A stretch of 64,000 bases of DNA from Caldilineaceae bacterium (GCA_958295845.1 OY282376.1:757022-821021), one strand, 5' to 3'. Shown: positions 8,068 through 17,132, counted from the stretch's first letter. Notes: generated by a model from the sequence alone, not told the origin. Made by a program: numbers and translations.

Positions 8068-8943
8068 ATGACCAATTCACGCACACTGTTGGGCGTCTTC
8101 GCCCATCCCGACGACGAAAGCTTCGGGCCCGGAGGCACGCTGGCCCGCTACGCCGCCGAAGGCGCGCAGGTGCATGTCATCATCGCCACCGACGGCGACG
8201 CCGGCTCCGTAACCGAGAGCCACCGCAACCAGACCGAGCGCACCCTCGCCCAGGTCCGCAGCGAGGAGCTTGCCCGCGCCGCCTTGGAACTGGGCGTCAC
8301 CACGATCTGGAATCTGCCCTACCGCGACAGCGGCATGCGCGGCTCATCCGACAATGAGCATCCCAGGTCCCTCGTGCAACAGCCGCTCGACCGGCTGGTG
8401 GCCGAACTGATCGACTACTTCCGCCGCCTGAAGCCGCAGGTCGCCATCACCCACGATCCCTACGGCGGCTATGGCCACCCCGACCACATCCGCTGCTGCG
8501 AAGCCGTAACCGCAGCCTTCTACGCCGCGGCACAGGCGCAAGCATCCGGCGCAGACCGCAACGGCGGCGGCGTCCTTCCTCCCCATGCCGCCCAGAAACT
8601 CTATTACTCCAGCTTCGACAAACGCATGCTCCGCTGGATCGTGAAGTTCATGCAGCTGACAGGCCGCAATCCCCGCCAGGTAGGCCGCAACCAGGACGTT
8701 GACCTGGTCCAAATCGCCTCCTGGGAAACACCAATCCACGCCCGCATCGACGTCCGCAACTATCTCGACTGCAAGGAACGCGCCAGCCGCGCCCATGCCA
8801 GCCAGTACAGCGGCGGCCCTTCCACGCTGCGCGCCCTGCCGCGTCCTGTTCGCCGCAGCCTGTCGCGTTTCGAAAACTACACCCGCGCCTTCCCCGCCCC
8901 TAACGCCTACCAGGAGCCGGATCTGTTCCACAATGTCATCTGA
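8068..8943 (+). CDS. PIG-L/LmbE-family N-acetylglucosaminyl deacetylase
   Basis: A 291-residue zinc-dependent deacetylase-fold protein. The AHPDDE motif is at residues 12-17 (H13, D15 and D16 are the metal and catalytic residues), followed by GGTLARYAAEGAQVHVIIATDGDAGS. The second metal site is GGYGHPDHIRCCEA near 131-144. Relatives deacetylate GlcNAc-containing intermediates (for example MshB in mycothiol biosynthesis and BshB in bacillithiol biosynthesis) or conjugates of these. The gene starts 64 bases after the spermidine-synthase fusion and may share its transcript. The substrate is not determined by the motifs. Confidence 0.9.
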   Translation: MTNSRTLLGVFAHPDDESFGPGGTLARYAAEGAQVHVIIATDGDAGSVTESHRNQTERTLAQVRSEELARAALELGVTTIWNLPYRDSGMRGSSDNEHPRSLVQQPLDRLVAELIDYFRRLKPQVAITHDPYGGYGHPDHIRCCEAVTAAFYAAAQAQASGADRNGGGVLPPHAAQKLYYSSFDKRMLRWIVKFMQLTGRNPRQVGRNQDVDLVQIASWETPIHARIDVRNYLDCKERASRAHASQYSGGPSTLRALPRPVRRSLSRFENYTRAFPAPNAYQEPDLFHNVI

Positions 8944-9038
8944 CAATATCGAAAACCGCAACCGCATATCTCCTATGTTTCTCTCCTCCTTTCAAACGTA
9001 GATTTCTGGGTGCCGAACCCAACTCCGAGCGCGAAACT

Positions 9039-9067
9039 TTGGGCGACTTCAACCGGTAGTGTACTAT
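9039..9067 (+). promoter_or_regulatory. Candidate promoter for the bactofilin-like gene
   Basis: TTGGGC (9039-9044) and TACTAT (9062-9067) are spaced 17 bases apart. The predicted start near 9074 gives a leader of about 100 bases, and AGGAGA at 9163-9168 serves as ribosome binding site for the ATG at 9175. Confidence 0.4.
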
Positions 9068-9174
9068 CATGACAAATCCCGCCGGGCCGCCCGTTTTTCT
9101 CCTATCTTCACCGTTGGCTGATGAGGAGTTGGCGCACAAATATCGGCTCAGCACTACCTGTTAGGAGACGAGAA

Positions 9175-10425
9175 ATGAATCTGCGATCAGTAACCATTCG
9201 TTGGCTCGTAGTTGCGTCAATGGCAATTCTGGCCGTGGCCATTTCCGGCGCCGCCCTGTCCGCTGAATTTAGCAGCGACGAAATCTACCGCCTGGCCGAA
9301 GGTGAGGTTGTCGATGACGATCTCTATGTGGCCGCAACAGAGATCTATATCGATGGCATCGTCAAAGGTGACCTTATCGCCGCCGGCAACATCATCGAGA
9401 TCGGCCCGAACGGTTCAGTCGAAGGCGACCTGTGGGCGTTGGCCGGCGGAATCGTGGTCCATGGCATGGTCATGGACGATTTGCGCGCTGCCGCTAGCGG
9501 CGTCGAAATCTCTGGCACCGTCGCCGACGACGTCTTTGTCGGCGCCGGCGGCGGGCAGGCCGACATTCCGACCGGCATGGGATCGCAGGTAGTTCCCTCG
9601 GGGCTGAGCGTCACGGGTCAGATCGGCGGTGACACCTACGTCGCCGCTGGCGGCACCGATATCTCAGGCAACATCGGCGGTGACCTCTTCGGCGCTATAG
9701 GAATTCTCGATATTTCAGGCGCAGTCTCAGGCGATGCCAATATTCAAGTCGGAGAACTCACCGTCTATGACACCGCCCGTTTTGACGGCGTACTCAAATA
9801 CACAGCCCCCGAGCAACACCAGTTTCCCGCCGGTGTTGCCCGCGACATCCAATATGAGGCGCCGCCCGAGTCAGAAACCGCCGGAGGCACCATCGTCGGC
9901 GCCATTTTCGGTTGGATTTTCCGGACCATCGCCATCGCCGTCGGCGTCGCCATTCTCGGCTGGCTGTTGATGCGCTTCAGACCCGGCATCCTGGCCAGGC
10001 CTGTCGCCGCGATTCAGTCCAATCCGGTAGAAACCGGGCTGTACGGCCTCCTGGCCGCAGTCCTGCTCATCTTCATCCCTATCGCTTCGATCATTCTGGT
10101 CGCCTTTACCTGGGCCTTCTGGGGCGTATTCCCTGGAATCGCAGTGTTCGTCTTTCTGTTCGCCTCGTCGGCCGTGATCTGGTTCCTCAGTCCCTTGCTC
10201 ACAGGCCACTGGCTGGGGCAGAAGATCGGCGAGCGGCTTGACGGAGATCACAGCCCCCTCCTTCTCCTCCTGATGGGCGCGCTCCTGATCGTCGTCCTTG
10301 GCCGCATTCCCTTCCTCGGCTGGCTCGTCTACCTGCTCAGCTTCCTATTGGCCTTTGGCGGACTCCTGCGCAGCGGCGCCGCAGTGGCCACCGACCCTTC
10401 CGCAGAAACGGCCGCCGCGCAATGA
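9175..10425 (+). CDS. Bactofilin-like (polymer-forming) exported protein with C-terminal membrane domain
   Basis: A 416-residue protein. Residues 1-30 form a signal peptide ending near ALSAEFSS. Residues 40-230 consist of short repeated turns (IDGIVKGDLIAAG, VEGDLWALAGG, ISGTVADDVFVGAGG, ISGNIGGDLFGAIG) that predict a right-handed beta-helix of the bactofilin type. Residues 250-400 contain about four to five membrane spans rich in Leu/Ile/Val. The ATG at 9175 was preferred to the upstream 9121 because AGGAGA sits seven bases before it and the signal peptide starts there. The protein probably forms a scaffold on the outer face of the cytoplasmic membrane. Its partners are unknown. Confidence 0.75.
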   Translation: MNLRSVTIRWLVVASMAILAVAISGAALSAEFSSDEIYRLAEGEVVDDDLYVAATEIYIDGIVKGDLIAAGNIIEIGPNGSVEGDLWALAGGIVVHGMVMDDLRAAASGVEISGTVADDVFVGAGGGQADIPTGMGSQVVPSGLSVTGQIGGDTYVAAGGTDISGNIGGDLFGAIGILDISGAVSGDANIQVGELTVYDTARFDGVLKYTAPEQHQFPAGVARDIQYEAPPESETAGGTIVGAIFGWIFRTIAIAVGVAILGWLLMRFRPGILARPVAAIQSNPVETGLYGLLAAVLLIFIPIASIILVAFTWAFWGVFPGIAVFVFLFASSAVIWFLSPLLTGHWLGQKIGERLDGDHSPLLLLLMGALLIVVLGRIPFLGWLVYLLSFLLAFGGLLRSGAAVATDPSAETAAAQ

Positions 10426-10629
10426 CGCTACGACTCGGTCTCATCCTGCCAGAATTTCTAATGCATATCCTGTTTGACACCAGGACGTTTCCGCGGTGAA
10501 CGCTACAACATCCCGCCAGTCATGTCTGCCTTTACGCAATACGCCATACGAAATACGCAAAAGTCGGGTCTTCAAACCGAACGCACATTAGATCCACTGC
10601 AGCCACGCAGTTCTTGAACTTCACCGCCT

Positions 10630-10860
10630 ATGCTCGCCATCAACGAAAAACTCTACACAGGTGATCTGGTTCAGATGCGCAAACCCCATCCTTGCGGGGG
10701 CGACAGCTGGGAAATCGTTCGCGTGGGCGCCGACATCGGCCTGCTATGCGAGACTTGCGGACGCCGCGTCCTCCTGCCCCGCCGCAAGTTCGCCCGCGGC
10801 GTCAGGAAATTCCTGCGCCGCAGTCCACAGGCCACGAAAGGTTTGGGAGGCCCCGGCTAG
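10630..10860 (+). CDS. DUF951 family protein
   Basis: A 76-residue protein matching the DUF951 pattern: [44 protein letters not shown]. It carries three conserved cysteines (one in HPCG and a CxxC in CETCG) that could bind zinc, followed by a basic C-terminus (RGVRKFLRR). The family is widespread in Gram-positives and Chloroflexi and often sits near ribosomal or DNA-maintenance genes, but its role is unknown. Here it lies upstream of the Nif3 gene. Confidence 0.85.
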   Translation: MLAINEKLYTGDLVQMRKPHPCGGDSWEIVRVGADIGLLCETCGRRVLLPRRKFARGVRKFLRRSPQATKGLGGPG

Positions 10861-10970
10861 TATGGATTGCCCGCCAATGGCCGCGCCTACCGCGCAAACC
10901 GGAGTTCCGCGCGGCCGCAAACACGAGCTGCTTTTCGTTCTCAATAGCTCTTTTCGGAAGGAGTGCAACG

Positions 10971-11723
10971 ATGCAAAGAGAGGCGCTGGTCCACTATCTT
11001 GACGACACCCTGCGCATCAACGAGATCGCCGACTACGGTCCCCAGGGGCTGCAAATAGAAGGCAGGGCGCAGGTCGACAAAATCGTCGGAACAGTCGACG
11101 CGCACCAACCCTGCGTCCACGCCGCCCTCAAACGCGGCGCCGACCTTCTGCTGGTGCACCATGGCGTCCTCTGGGGCGATGCCAGGCCTCTGGCCGGCAG
11201 CTACGGGCAGCTCGTGCGCACCTTCATCGAGCATGATCTCAATCTCTACGCCGCCCATCTGCCCCTGGATGCCCATCCGCAGTGGGGCAACAACGCTGAG
11301 CTCGCCCGCCGCCTGGGCCTTTCAGTCATCGACTGGTGGGCCGACGTCAAAGGCACGCCCCTCGCCGTCCTGGCCACCTACGATCAACCGGTCGACTTTC
11401 AAGAGCTGGTCGCCCGCTTCGAAGAAAAGGTAGGCCGCCCCCAGCTTGTTCAGGCAGAAGGGCCGGCCCAGGTGCAGACTGTCGGCATCCTCAGCGGGTT
11501 CGGAGCAGACAAGATTACAGACGCCGCAAGCCTCGGCTGCGACGCCTACGTCACCGGCGAAACCAGCCACGCACAATATTACGACGCCGCCAACACAGGC
11601 ATCAATCTCCTGTATGGCGGCCACTACACCTCCGAAACCGTAGGCGTGCAAGCGCTCGGCGAACACCTTGCCCAGCACTTCGGCCTCACCTTCGAATTCG
11701 TCGACCTGCCAACCGGCCTCTGA
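10971..11723 (+). CDS. Nif3-like dinuclear metal centre protein
   Basis: A 250-residue Nif3/YbgI-family protein. The pattern includes DYGPQGLQIEG near the start, LLLVHHGVLWG (paired metal-binding His), YAAHLPLDAHPQWGNN, GAD-containing SGFGADKITDAASLGCDAYVTGE, and GHYTSETVGVQALG, whose His and Glu complete the dinuclear site. The start at 10971 is set by a strong GGAAGGAG box at 10956-10963; the frame upstream to 10692 overlaps DUF951 and is not credible. Family members form toroidal hexamers, and some act as GTP cyclohydrolase-like or metallo-hydrolase enzymes. The cellular role is not settled. Confidence 0.9.
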   Translation: MQREALVHYLDDTLRINEIADYGPQGLQIEGRAQVDKIVGTVDAHQPCVHAALKRGADLLLVHHGVLWGDARPLAGSYGQLVRTFIEHDLNLYAAHLPLDAHPQWGNNAELARRLGLSVIDWWADVKGTPLAVLATYDQPVDFQELVARFEEKVGRPQLVQAEGPAQVQTVGILSGFGADKITDAASLGCDAYVTGETSHAQYYDAANTGINLLYGGHYTSETVGVQALGEHLAQHFGLTFEFVDLPTGL

Positions 11724-11768
11724 ACCGGACCACCCGGCAGGCGCCTCACTCCTAATCTCTCCCAATAG

Positions 11769-11799
11769 AAAAACCCGCTGCAAGCAACCTTGCAGCGGG
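11769..11799 (-). terminator. Rho-independent terminator of the selenoprotein W-like gene
   Basis: An 11-bp perfect stem (11774-11784 with 11789-11799) has a four-base loop. On the minus strand it is followed by a T run (complement of 11769-11773). It stands about 50 bases beyond the TAA of the minus-strand gene at 11851; no T run is present on the plus side. Confidence 0.75.
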
Positions 11800-11850
11800 C
11801 ATCGCGCTCACCAAATGGGAGCGCCTCAACTCAATTCGCCGAATACGTGC

Positions 11851-12117
11851 TTACGCACGCGGGGCCGGCTCCAGACCTATCGCCTCTGAGAAGAGATTGA
11901 GTACCTCTCCCTCTTCCGCATGGCGGCCCTCAGCCTTCTTGCTGTACACAAGCGTATCGCCGGCCAGCACCTCAAACAGTCCACCACCCGAAGGGATCAT
12001 CTCGAGGCTTTCAATCGCTGGCGTGAAATTCTCCAGTAGGTCAGCCGCCGCACGGACGGCTTTAGGAGTGTAGTTTCATTGTACGCAATATTCGATACTG
12101 ACCTTGTACTTCTGCAT
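11851..12117 (-). CDS. Selenoprotein W-like (Rdx family) protein with in-frame UGA as Sec14
   Basis: Translation from ATG 12117 gives 13 residues ending YCVQ, then UGA (12076-12078), then 74 residues to TAA at 11851. Read through, the product is 88 residues: MQKYKVSIEYCVQ-U-NYTPKAVRAA at the start, then SGGGLFEVLAGDTLVYSKK in the middle. This matches the SelW/Rdx thioredoxin-like fold: beta strand, CxxU redox motif (Cys11-Val-Gln-Sec14), helix, the SGGGxFEV strand and the VYSKK strand. AGGAGA sits five bases before the ATG, and a terminator follows. The UGA falls precisely where the family has Sec or Cys, so decoding as selenocysteine is the natural reading. Standard gene callers would truncate it. 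The likely role is redox or antioxidant; no Sec machinery is in the window. Confidence 0.85.
12043..12061 (-). promoter_or_regulatory. Bacterial SECIS-like hairpin downstream of the UGA
   Basis: On the minus strand a 7-bp stem (AGCCGTC with GGCGGCT, one G-U pair) closes a five-base loop CGTGC. It begins 14 bases after the UGA. The distance and the G in the first two loop positions, followed by U, fit the general bacterial SECIS pattern recognised by SelB. It also encodes protein (AVRAAA). Confidence 0.6.
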
Positions 12118-12339
12118 AGTTGTCTCCTGTCGTTGGACGGCCTTTCGGCGCAGCAAATGAAATATACTGCCGCCCGCATTCTAGCAGGTTCTCCTCGTAT
12201 CGGCAAACCGTTGCTTTTCCGACCCATAGCCCAAATAGGAGGCGCTTCGCTCAATGGTCACTGTGTCTCAGTCACTGCCCTTCCCTGGCTCCCGCTCTTC
12301 TCCCTGGTCAATTTCACTATGACACGAACGCCCGGCACT

Positions 12340-12368
12340 TTGAACCGCTGCCGACTCAATGCTATAGT
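12340..12368 (+). promoter_or_regulatory. Candidate promoter giving a leaderless transcript
   Basis: TTGAAC (12340-12345) and TATAGT (12363-12368) are 17 bases apart. The expected transcript start is at or next to the ATG at 12375, with no ribosome binding site between. That suggests leaderless translation of the lipoprotein gene. Confidence 0.45.
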
Positions 12369-12374
12369 AATTTC

Positions 12375-13754
12375 ATGCTGACTGAGAAACGACCTGATTC
12401 TTCGAGCAAGGACGAAGCAGAAAATACCGATCCGCAATCCGAGTTTTCTCCGGGGCACACCTCGCCCCCAACGGCTCGGCCTGCCTCTCCGGATCGACAA
12501 CCCGTCTGGTCGCGGCGCCGCTTCTTGGCGGCCGCAGCCGCCGGGCTTGGCGTGCTTGTCGGGGCCTGCGGCAATGGCGAGCCATCGCTGGATGCCTCAT
12601 CTTTGCCGGCAACTTCCCCAACGCCCGGCACGTACAACGGGTATCTTCCCTGGGTCGAGATGCGCGGCTTGCGCCCCGCGGCGCCCGTCTTCACGCCGAC
12701 ACCGCCCAAAGCGACTTTAACGCCGTTCCCATCCGACACGCCGGTCCCGACCAACACGACAGAACCGCCGACGCCGACCTATACGCCGACGCCGACCGTG
12801 ACCCCGTTCCCGCCCGGCCCGCCCAGCAAACTGGGACTCTTCATCACCCGCAACCATCCCAGCGTCTTCAACGTCCTGCGCAGCGGCGGCGTCGCCGTCG
12901 TCAAAACACTGGAATTGGACTTTCGTTTCGCCCGCCAGATCAAAGAAGCCGCCCCCACAACCCGCCTGATCGGGCGCATCGACCTGCCCCAGCTCCAACT
13001 GCAAAACCTCAACGCCAAAGCCGCCGCACAGGAATTCGTCAATCGTCTCTGGCCTATCGCCGACCATCCAGAGCGCCGCCTTTTCTACGACGGCTGGGAA
13101 GCCTATAACGAACCGGTGGCCGGAAACCTGGACGAATTCAAACGCCTGACTGAGTTTGAAGTCGAACGGACACGACTCCTCGCCCAAGGGGGGCTGCGCA
13201 GCGTAATCGGCAACTTCGGCACCGGCCAGCCGGCTCCCGAAATGTGGGAGCATTTCCTGCCTGCCGTCGCCGAAGCCCAAGCCCACGATGGCTGGCTGGG
13301 ACTGCACGAGTATTCCGCCCCGACCATCTACTATGCCAGCACTCGTGACGGCCAGGGACGCTACCCGGGCGTAGCGCCGCATGACACCGGCTGGCTGACA
13401 CTGCGCTACCGCCAGCTCTACAACCAGGTCCTGAAGCCCGCCGGCCGCGCCATCCCGCTTGTGATGACAGAACTGGGGGTAGACGGCCTTGTCACCAACC
13501 GCCCAGGCCCCCAGGACGCCAGGGGCTGGCAGCACTTCCAGCAGTATTGGGCGCAGCACGGCTTCGGTTCCTGGGGCCCGGGTGCATACGTGGAACAGCT
13601 TGTCTGGTATGATCAGGCAATGCAACAGGATCCCTATGTTTTGGGCGGCTGCATCTACGCCTTGGCGGCCAGCCCCGGCTGGGAATCCTATGAGATCGGC
13701 GGGCACGTGGAGTCGGTACTGCACCAGTACCTGAGCGTTCACCCGCAGCGGTAA
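12375..13754 (+). CDS. Tat-exported lipoprotein with glycoside hydrolase-like TIM barrel
   Basis: A 459-residue protein. A hydrophilic leader of about 45 residues precedes a twin-arginine-type signal ([21 protein letters not shown], split here by meaning: RRRF at 47-50 and lipobox Cys65). A Pro/Thr-rich linker (about residues 95-140, many PTPT units) follows. The rest resembles a clan GH-A barrel: [10 protein letters not shown] with a candidate acid/base Glu246, GLHEYSAP, and VMTELGVDG with a candidate nucleophile Glu366. No substrate can be assigned; a surface-anchored glycan hydrolase or a non-catalytic relative is plausible. The upstream frame to 12120 overlaps the divergent selenoprotein gene leader and is not used. 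Confidence 0.7.
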   Translation: MLTEKRPDSSSKDEAENTDPQSEFSPGHTSPPTARPASPDRQPVWSRRRFLAAAAAGLGVLVGACGNGEPSLDASSLPATSPTPGTYNGYLPWVEMRGLRPAAPVFTPTPPKATLTPFPSDTPVPTNTTEPPTPTYTPTPTVTPFPPGPPSKLGLFITRNHPSVFNVLRSGGVAVVKTLELDFRFARQIKEAAPTTRLIGRIDLPQLQLQNLNAKAAAQEFVNRLWPIADHPERRLFYDGWEAYNEPVAGNLDEFKRLTEFEVERTRLLAQGGLRSVIGNFGTGQPAPEMWEHFLPAVAEAQAHDGWLGLHEYSAPTIYYASTRDGQGRYPGVAPHDTGWLTLRYRQLYNQVLKPAGRAIPLVMTELGVDGLVTNRPGPQDARGWQHFQQYWAQHGFGSWGPGAYVEQLVWYDQAMQQDPYVLGGCIYALAASPGWESYEIGGHVESVLHQYLSVHPQR

Positions 13755-13840
13755 GCGCTTCAGCGAGTCTCAGGTCCGGCAGCCTGACGCCTGATTGCCG
13801 GCGACCGGGACTCGCAGTCCTACGACCATCTACCGTTACG

Positions 13841-14224
13841 GTGAACACTCTGAGCGACATTCATAACGGTCTGGCCAATACCGGTATCCTGTTCTTTATT
13901 GCCTTAGGCGTGTGGGCTATCTGGCTCCGCATTCGCTCCCGCCCGCTCGATGGCAGCTGGTACGGTGCCGCCGTTATCGGTGAACTGCTGATGATCGCGG
14001 AGTTTCTGCTCGGGTGGCTGCTCTACGGTCAGGGACTGAGCGGGAACCTGTCTCGCGCATTTGTCCACATCCTCTACGCAACCGTCGCCGTCATCACCTT
14101 GCCGGCAGCCTATCTCTATCTCAGCCGCCTGCAGGACGAAAACGTTAAGACAATCCTTTTCGCAATAGTCTGCTTCTTTCTGATGGAGGTCGTCATTCGC
14201 GCCCGTGCCGTAGCGCTGGTATAA
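13841..14224 (+). CDS. Small membrane protein, four predicted spans
   Basis: A 127-residue protein with hydrophobic stretches at about residues 12-30, 43-63, 77-96 and 104-122, separated by short polar loops (RSRPLDGSW, SRLQDENVK). The start is GTG at 13841. I do not recognise the family. It sits between the Tat lipoprotein and an HNH gene on the same strand, but the gaps of 86 and 137 bases leave an operon uncertain. Confidence 0.6.
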   Translation: MNTLSDIHNGLANTGILFFIALGVWAIWLRIRSRPLDGSWYGAAVIGELLMIAEFLLGWLLYGQGLSGNLSRAFVHILYATVAVITLPAAYLYLSRLQDENVKTILFAIVCFFLMEVVIRARAVALV

Positions 14225-14361
14225 TCTGCTCCCAGAGCCGGTACCGTCCGACACCGCCGTCCAAGCTGCGTTGTTCAGCAGCATGCCAAAGGCGGCGTCC
14301 CGCCTGCCTCAACGCCAGAAGGAATTTTCAATAACGCCATCAAGTCACCATCACCAAGATC

Positions 14362-14871
14362 ATGTCCCGTTCCGTGCTGGTACTGAATGCAACTTTCGAA
14401 CCCTTGAGCCTCGTCTCCGTGCGGCGGGCAATTGTCCTGCTGCTGCGGGATAAAGCGGAGTTGGTTGAAGCGACCGAACGCATGCTGCACAGCGCCAACG
14501 AGGCCCTGCCAGAGCCCTTGGTTATCCGCCTGACCCGCTACGTCCGGCTGCCCCATCGCTCTGTCCCACCCACACGCAGCGCCGTGATTCTGAGAGATGC
14601 CTACACCTGCCAGTACTGCGGCGACACGCCCGGCAAGCACTCGCTGACCGTGGACCACGTCATTCCCCGCTGTCGCGGCGGCGATCATAGCTGGACCAAT
14701 CTGGCGACCGCCTGCAAACGCTGCAACTGCAGAAAGGGCGGCATGAGCCCCCGCGAAGCCGGCATGAAGCTGATCCGGCGTCCCTTTGAACCCACCTATG
14801 TCGCCCTCGTCCTCTTGAGCAATCCGACCGCCGCTTCCCGCTGGGAAACCATGATGGACGCCGCATTCTAG
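14362..14871 (+). CDS. HNH endonuclease family protein
   Basis: A 169-residue protein of the stand-alone HNH type common in bacteria. The N-terminus has [20 protein letters not shown]. The C-terminal HNH core has CQYCGD (first zinc pair), [13 protein letters not shown] (catalytic His), a [12 protein letters not shown] segment (N and second zinc pair), and ends in FEPTY. Proteins of this class are annotated as HNH endonucleases, but their cellular function is rarely known; no restriction partner lies nearby. Confidence 0.9.
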   Translation: MSRSVLVLNATFEPLSLVSVRRAIVLLLRDKAELVEATERMLHSANEALPEPLVIRLTRYVRLPHRSVPPTRSAVILRDAYTCQYCGDTPGKHSLTVDHVIPRCRGGDHSWTNLATACKRCNCRKGGMSPREAGMKLIRRPFEPTYVALVLLSNPTAASRWETMMDAAF

Positions 14872-14932
14872 CCGCGTCCGACTGACGCGCCAGCCCGCCC
14901 CGACAACCGCAAACCACCCACCAGAGACCTAC

Positions 14933-15583
14933 ATGAACAGGCCCCAACAGGAAGCACTGGACGCCGTAATCCGCCGCATTCACGATCTGAACGAGCAGTC
15001 CCTCCTGCAGCTCTCCCAATATGTCGGCTACCTCAAGTGGCAGGAAGAGCTCTGGCAAAGTCTCTTGCAAGAGGAAGGCACAGACGAAACCGGCTTTGAC
15101 CTCGTTTGGAAATGCGACCTGTTGGAGCTATTCCCCAACTCCCGCCACAGCGCCACCCGTACGCCCGACCTGATGGAGGTGCGCATCGACACCGCCAGCT
15201 GCGGCATGGTGCAGCAGCCTGCTCTCTGGCAGCATCCGCCGGTCGAAGGCAGCGCCGTCGTCGAGTACGACCTGCATGTTCCCCCTGAGGTCGATCGTCT
15301 GCGCATGCAGTTCGCGATCGGTATACGCGACGGCGCCCAGATGCAAGACGACAACCTCTGCGCATTCCGCGTCCTCCTCAACGGCGTGCGTATCTGGAGC
15401 AGCACCAAGCAGAGTTGCGAGTGGGAACGCTTCGTCACCGACCTGCCCAACCAGGCCGGCCAACACGCGGTCCTCCAGCTCATGACCGACGGCCTCGGCA
15501 ACAGTCGCTGGAACTGGGCCGTCTGGGCCGAGCCCCAACTCCTCGGCTACGCCGTCAATCTGCAGAACGACACGAGCAGGTAG
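14933..15583 (+). CDS. Uncharacterised protein with predicted beta-sandwich domain
   Basis: A 216-residue soluble protein. The first 50 residues are helical (ALDAVIRRIHDLNEQSLLQLSQYVGYLKWQEEL), like the short DUF2281-type helical segments. From about residue 70 the sequence alternates hydrophobic residues as in a jelly-roll (VEYDLHVPPEVDRLRMQFAIGIRDGAQMQ, then GVRIWSSTK), ending in WNWAVWAEPQL. That pattern resembles NPCBM-type carbohydrate-binding modules. No signal peptide is visible. I cannot assign a function. Confidence 0.6.
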   Translation: MNRPQQEALDAVIRRIHDLNEQSLLQLSQYVGYLKWQEELWQSLLQEEGTDETGFDLVWKCDLLELFPNSRHSATRTPDLMEVRIDTASCGMVQQPALWQHPPVEGSAVVEYDLHVPPEVDRLRMQFAIGIRDGAQMQDDNLCAFRVLLNGVRIWSSTKQSCEWERFVTDLPNQAGQHAVLQLMTDGLGNSRWNWAVWAEPQLLGYAVNLQNDTSR

Positions 15584-15656
15584 TGACGGGGACATGCGAA
15601 GCCCGCGCTTTCGCTCTTCCCTTCCCGCTCTCCCTGGTGGTTGACGGAACGCCCCC

Positions 15657-16448
15657 ATGCCGGTCCTGGACCTCATCGCCTGGATGCTCCTCCTCCTCTG
15701 GGCCTCTCTTCTTTCCGGCGGCCTTCTCCTTCGCAGATCCCGCCAGCATAAGCCGCACCTCGCCGCCTGGATGCAAGCAGCCTCAGCGTTGATTCTCCTC
15801 CTTCTTGCCTGGTACGGCGTCATACTCACCCGTCCCGGTACCGAAACTGCCCGCTACGCCTTCGGCATCGCCGCCGCAACGGTTCTCTACCTTGTGGGCG
15901 GCCAGCTAGTCTCCAGCACACTCCTGCACAGACGGACCTGGTTCGGCATCTCCGCCACTGCCGTCGGCTACCTTCTGTTCGTCGCCGCGATCGCCCAATA
16001 TGGCCCGGCCCTCCAAGGCGTTCGCTTACTTGCGCTCAGTCTCAGTCTCCTCGGCGCCGCGCTTGCCGGCGTCGCATTTCTGCTGCGGACGCGCCATCCT
16101 CGTCCCATCCAGACGGCGGTAACCGCAGCCTACACGCTTCTTCTGCTCTTCTCTGCTGCCGGCCTTGCCTTCGGGCTGGCGCTTACCGCCCCGCGCTTCG
16201 GCGTCCTGCCAGCAGGGTTGCTTCTCCTCGTCTTCAGCGATCTGATCCTGCTCATCGAACTGGCTGCCAGCCCCTCCTTCCTCCCGCGCGCCCGCACATC
16301 CAAAGCCGGAACCAGAAACTGGCTCCTGCCATCCCTCAACCGCGCAGCCCGCCTGATTCGCCCGCCCGCCCAGGCCCTCATCATCGTCTCGATCTGGTCC
16401 GCGCTCCAGAATCCTGCCAGCTCGCAGATCTCCACCTTTCTCTCCTGA
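15657..16448 (+). CDS. Polytopic membrane protein, possibly YhhN/TMEM86-like
   Basis: A 263-residue protein with about seven to eight hydrophobic segments (first at residues 4-24, last near 180-203) and a cytosolic basic tail. The segment GLLLLVFSDLILLIELA recalls the conserved helix of YhhN-type lysoplasmalogenases, but the match is weak and no second motif was found. The start ATG at 15657 lies 73 bases after the preceding gene. It is an integral membrane protein of uncertain function. Confidence 0.55.
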   Translation: MPVLDLIAWMLLLLWASLLSGGLLLRRSRQHKPHLAAWMQAASALILLLLAWYGVILTRPGTETARYAFGIAAATVLYLVGGQLVSSTLLHRRTWFGISATAVGYLLFVAAIAQYGPALQGVRLLALSLSLLGAALAGVAFLLRTRHPRPIQTAVTAAYTLLLLFSAAGLAFGLALTAPRFGVLPAGLLLLVFSDLILLIELAASPSFLPRARTSKAGTRNWLLPSLNRAARLIRPPAQALIIVSIWSALQNPASSQISTFLS

Positions 16449-17050
16449 CCCCTATCCCCCTCGAACCAGACCTTCCACTTGGCCGCAGCAATATCTGAGC
16501 ACCGAATTGCGTCTTTCTGTCATGGCGGCGGTGCATCCCAAAATGGGGGTGAATCCTCGTATACCTTTTGTTGAAACCAAGTCGCGGTCAACTCCAGTTC
16601 AAATCTCCTGCAGACCAATCGGTCTCACTCACCCCTCACTCCTCTTAACTCTCTCCTAGCCTTTGGGCGGTCGGGCCTTCGGCCCTCCCTTGTGCAGGGG
16701 CTGCGCCCCCGCAACGCCCCGCCCTTGCTAGCGACCGTGTTCATTCTTCCCCAGCAACGTGTCTAGCCACCAGTGTCTTCCCCCCATATGCTGTCTCGTG
16801 CCACGACCTACTACCCACTGCAGTTCGCTGCGCCTAGCGCCCACTCCCGCCTGCCCCCTCAGAGGTCCTGTATGTGCAGGCCTTGTGCCTGCCCTGTTCC
16901 CCCTTATCAACGGACCCCCGGCAATGCCAGGCCCGGCGCCTGCCCTGCGTCTCAACAGGTGCCGCTAGACAATCCTAGCCACCTCCGGCATAATCTCTCC
17001 CCCAGACTGTTCCCACGCCAAATCTGGGTTGCGCACCATGGCCCCGACTG
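16449..17050. other. Gene-free spacer with repeats
   Basis: About 600 bases without a convincing gene. It holds the second copy of the 135-bp repeat and a short CCCACTGCAGTT remnant of the TGACCACT family at 16806-16826. Open frames here overlap the repeats and show no protein-like pattern. Confidence 0.6.
16663..16797 (+). repeat. 135-bp structured dispersed repeat, copy B
   Basis: The partner of 1695-1829, the same length and orientation, with scattered substitutions mostly in the last third. Both GC hairpins are intact, while the region beyond the repeat is unrelated. Conservation of the hairpin half suggests selection on structure or recent duplication. Confidence 0.8.
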
Positions 17051-17079
17051 TTTACCTTTTCCCCACTCTTCGCTATAAT
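17051..17079 (+). promoter_or_regulatory. Candidate promoter for the acyl-CoA synthetase/ABC-F operon
   Basis: TTTACC (17051-17056) and a perfect TATAAT (17074-17079) are spaced 17 bases apart. The predicted start near 17086 leaves a leader of about 47 bases. Confidence 0.6.
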
Positions 17080-17132
17080 AGAACGCTACTAAGGCAGGCC
17101 AAGGTCAATCCGTCCCCAACTCAAATCAGGTC

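Noticed and set aside
16728..17078. Open frames in the spacer after the 135-bp repeat
   Set aside because: Composition follows repeat and Pro/Cys-rich codon noise; no family pattern or ribosome binding site.
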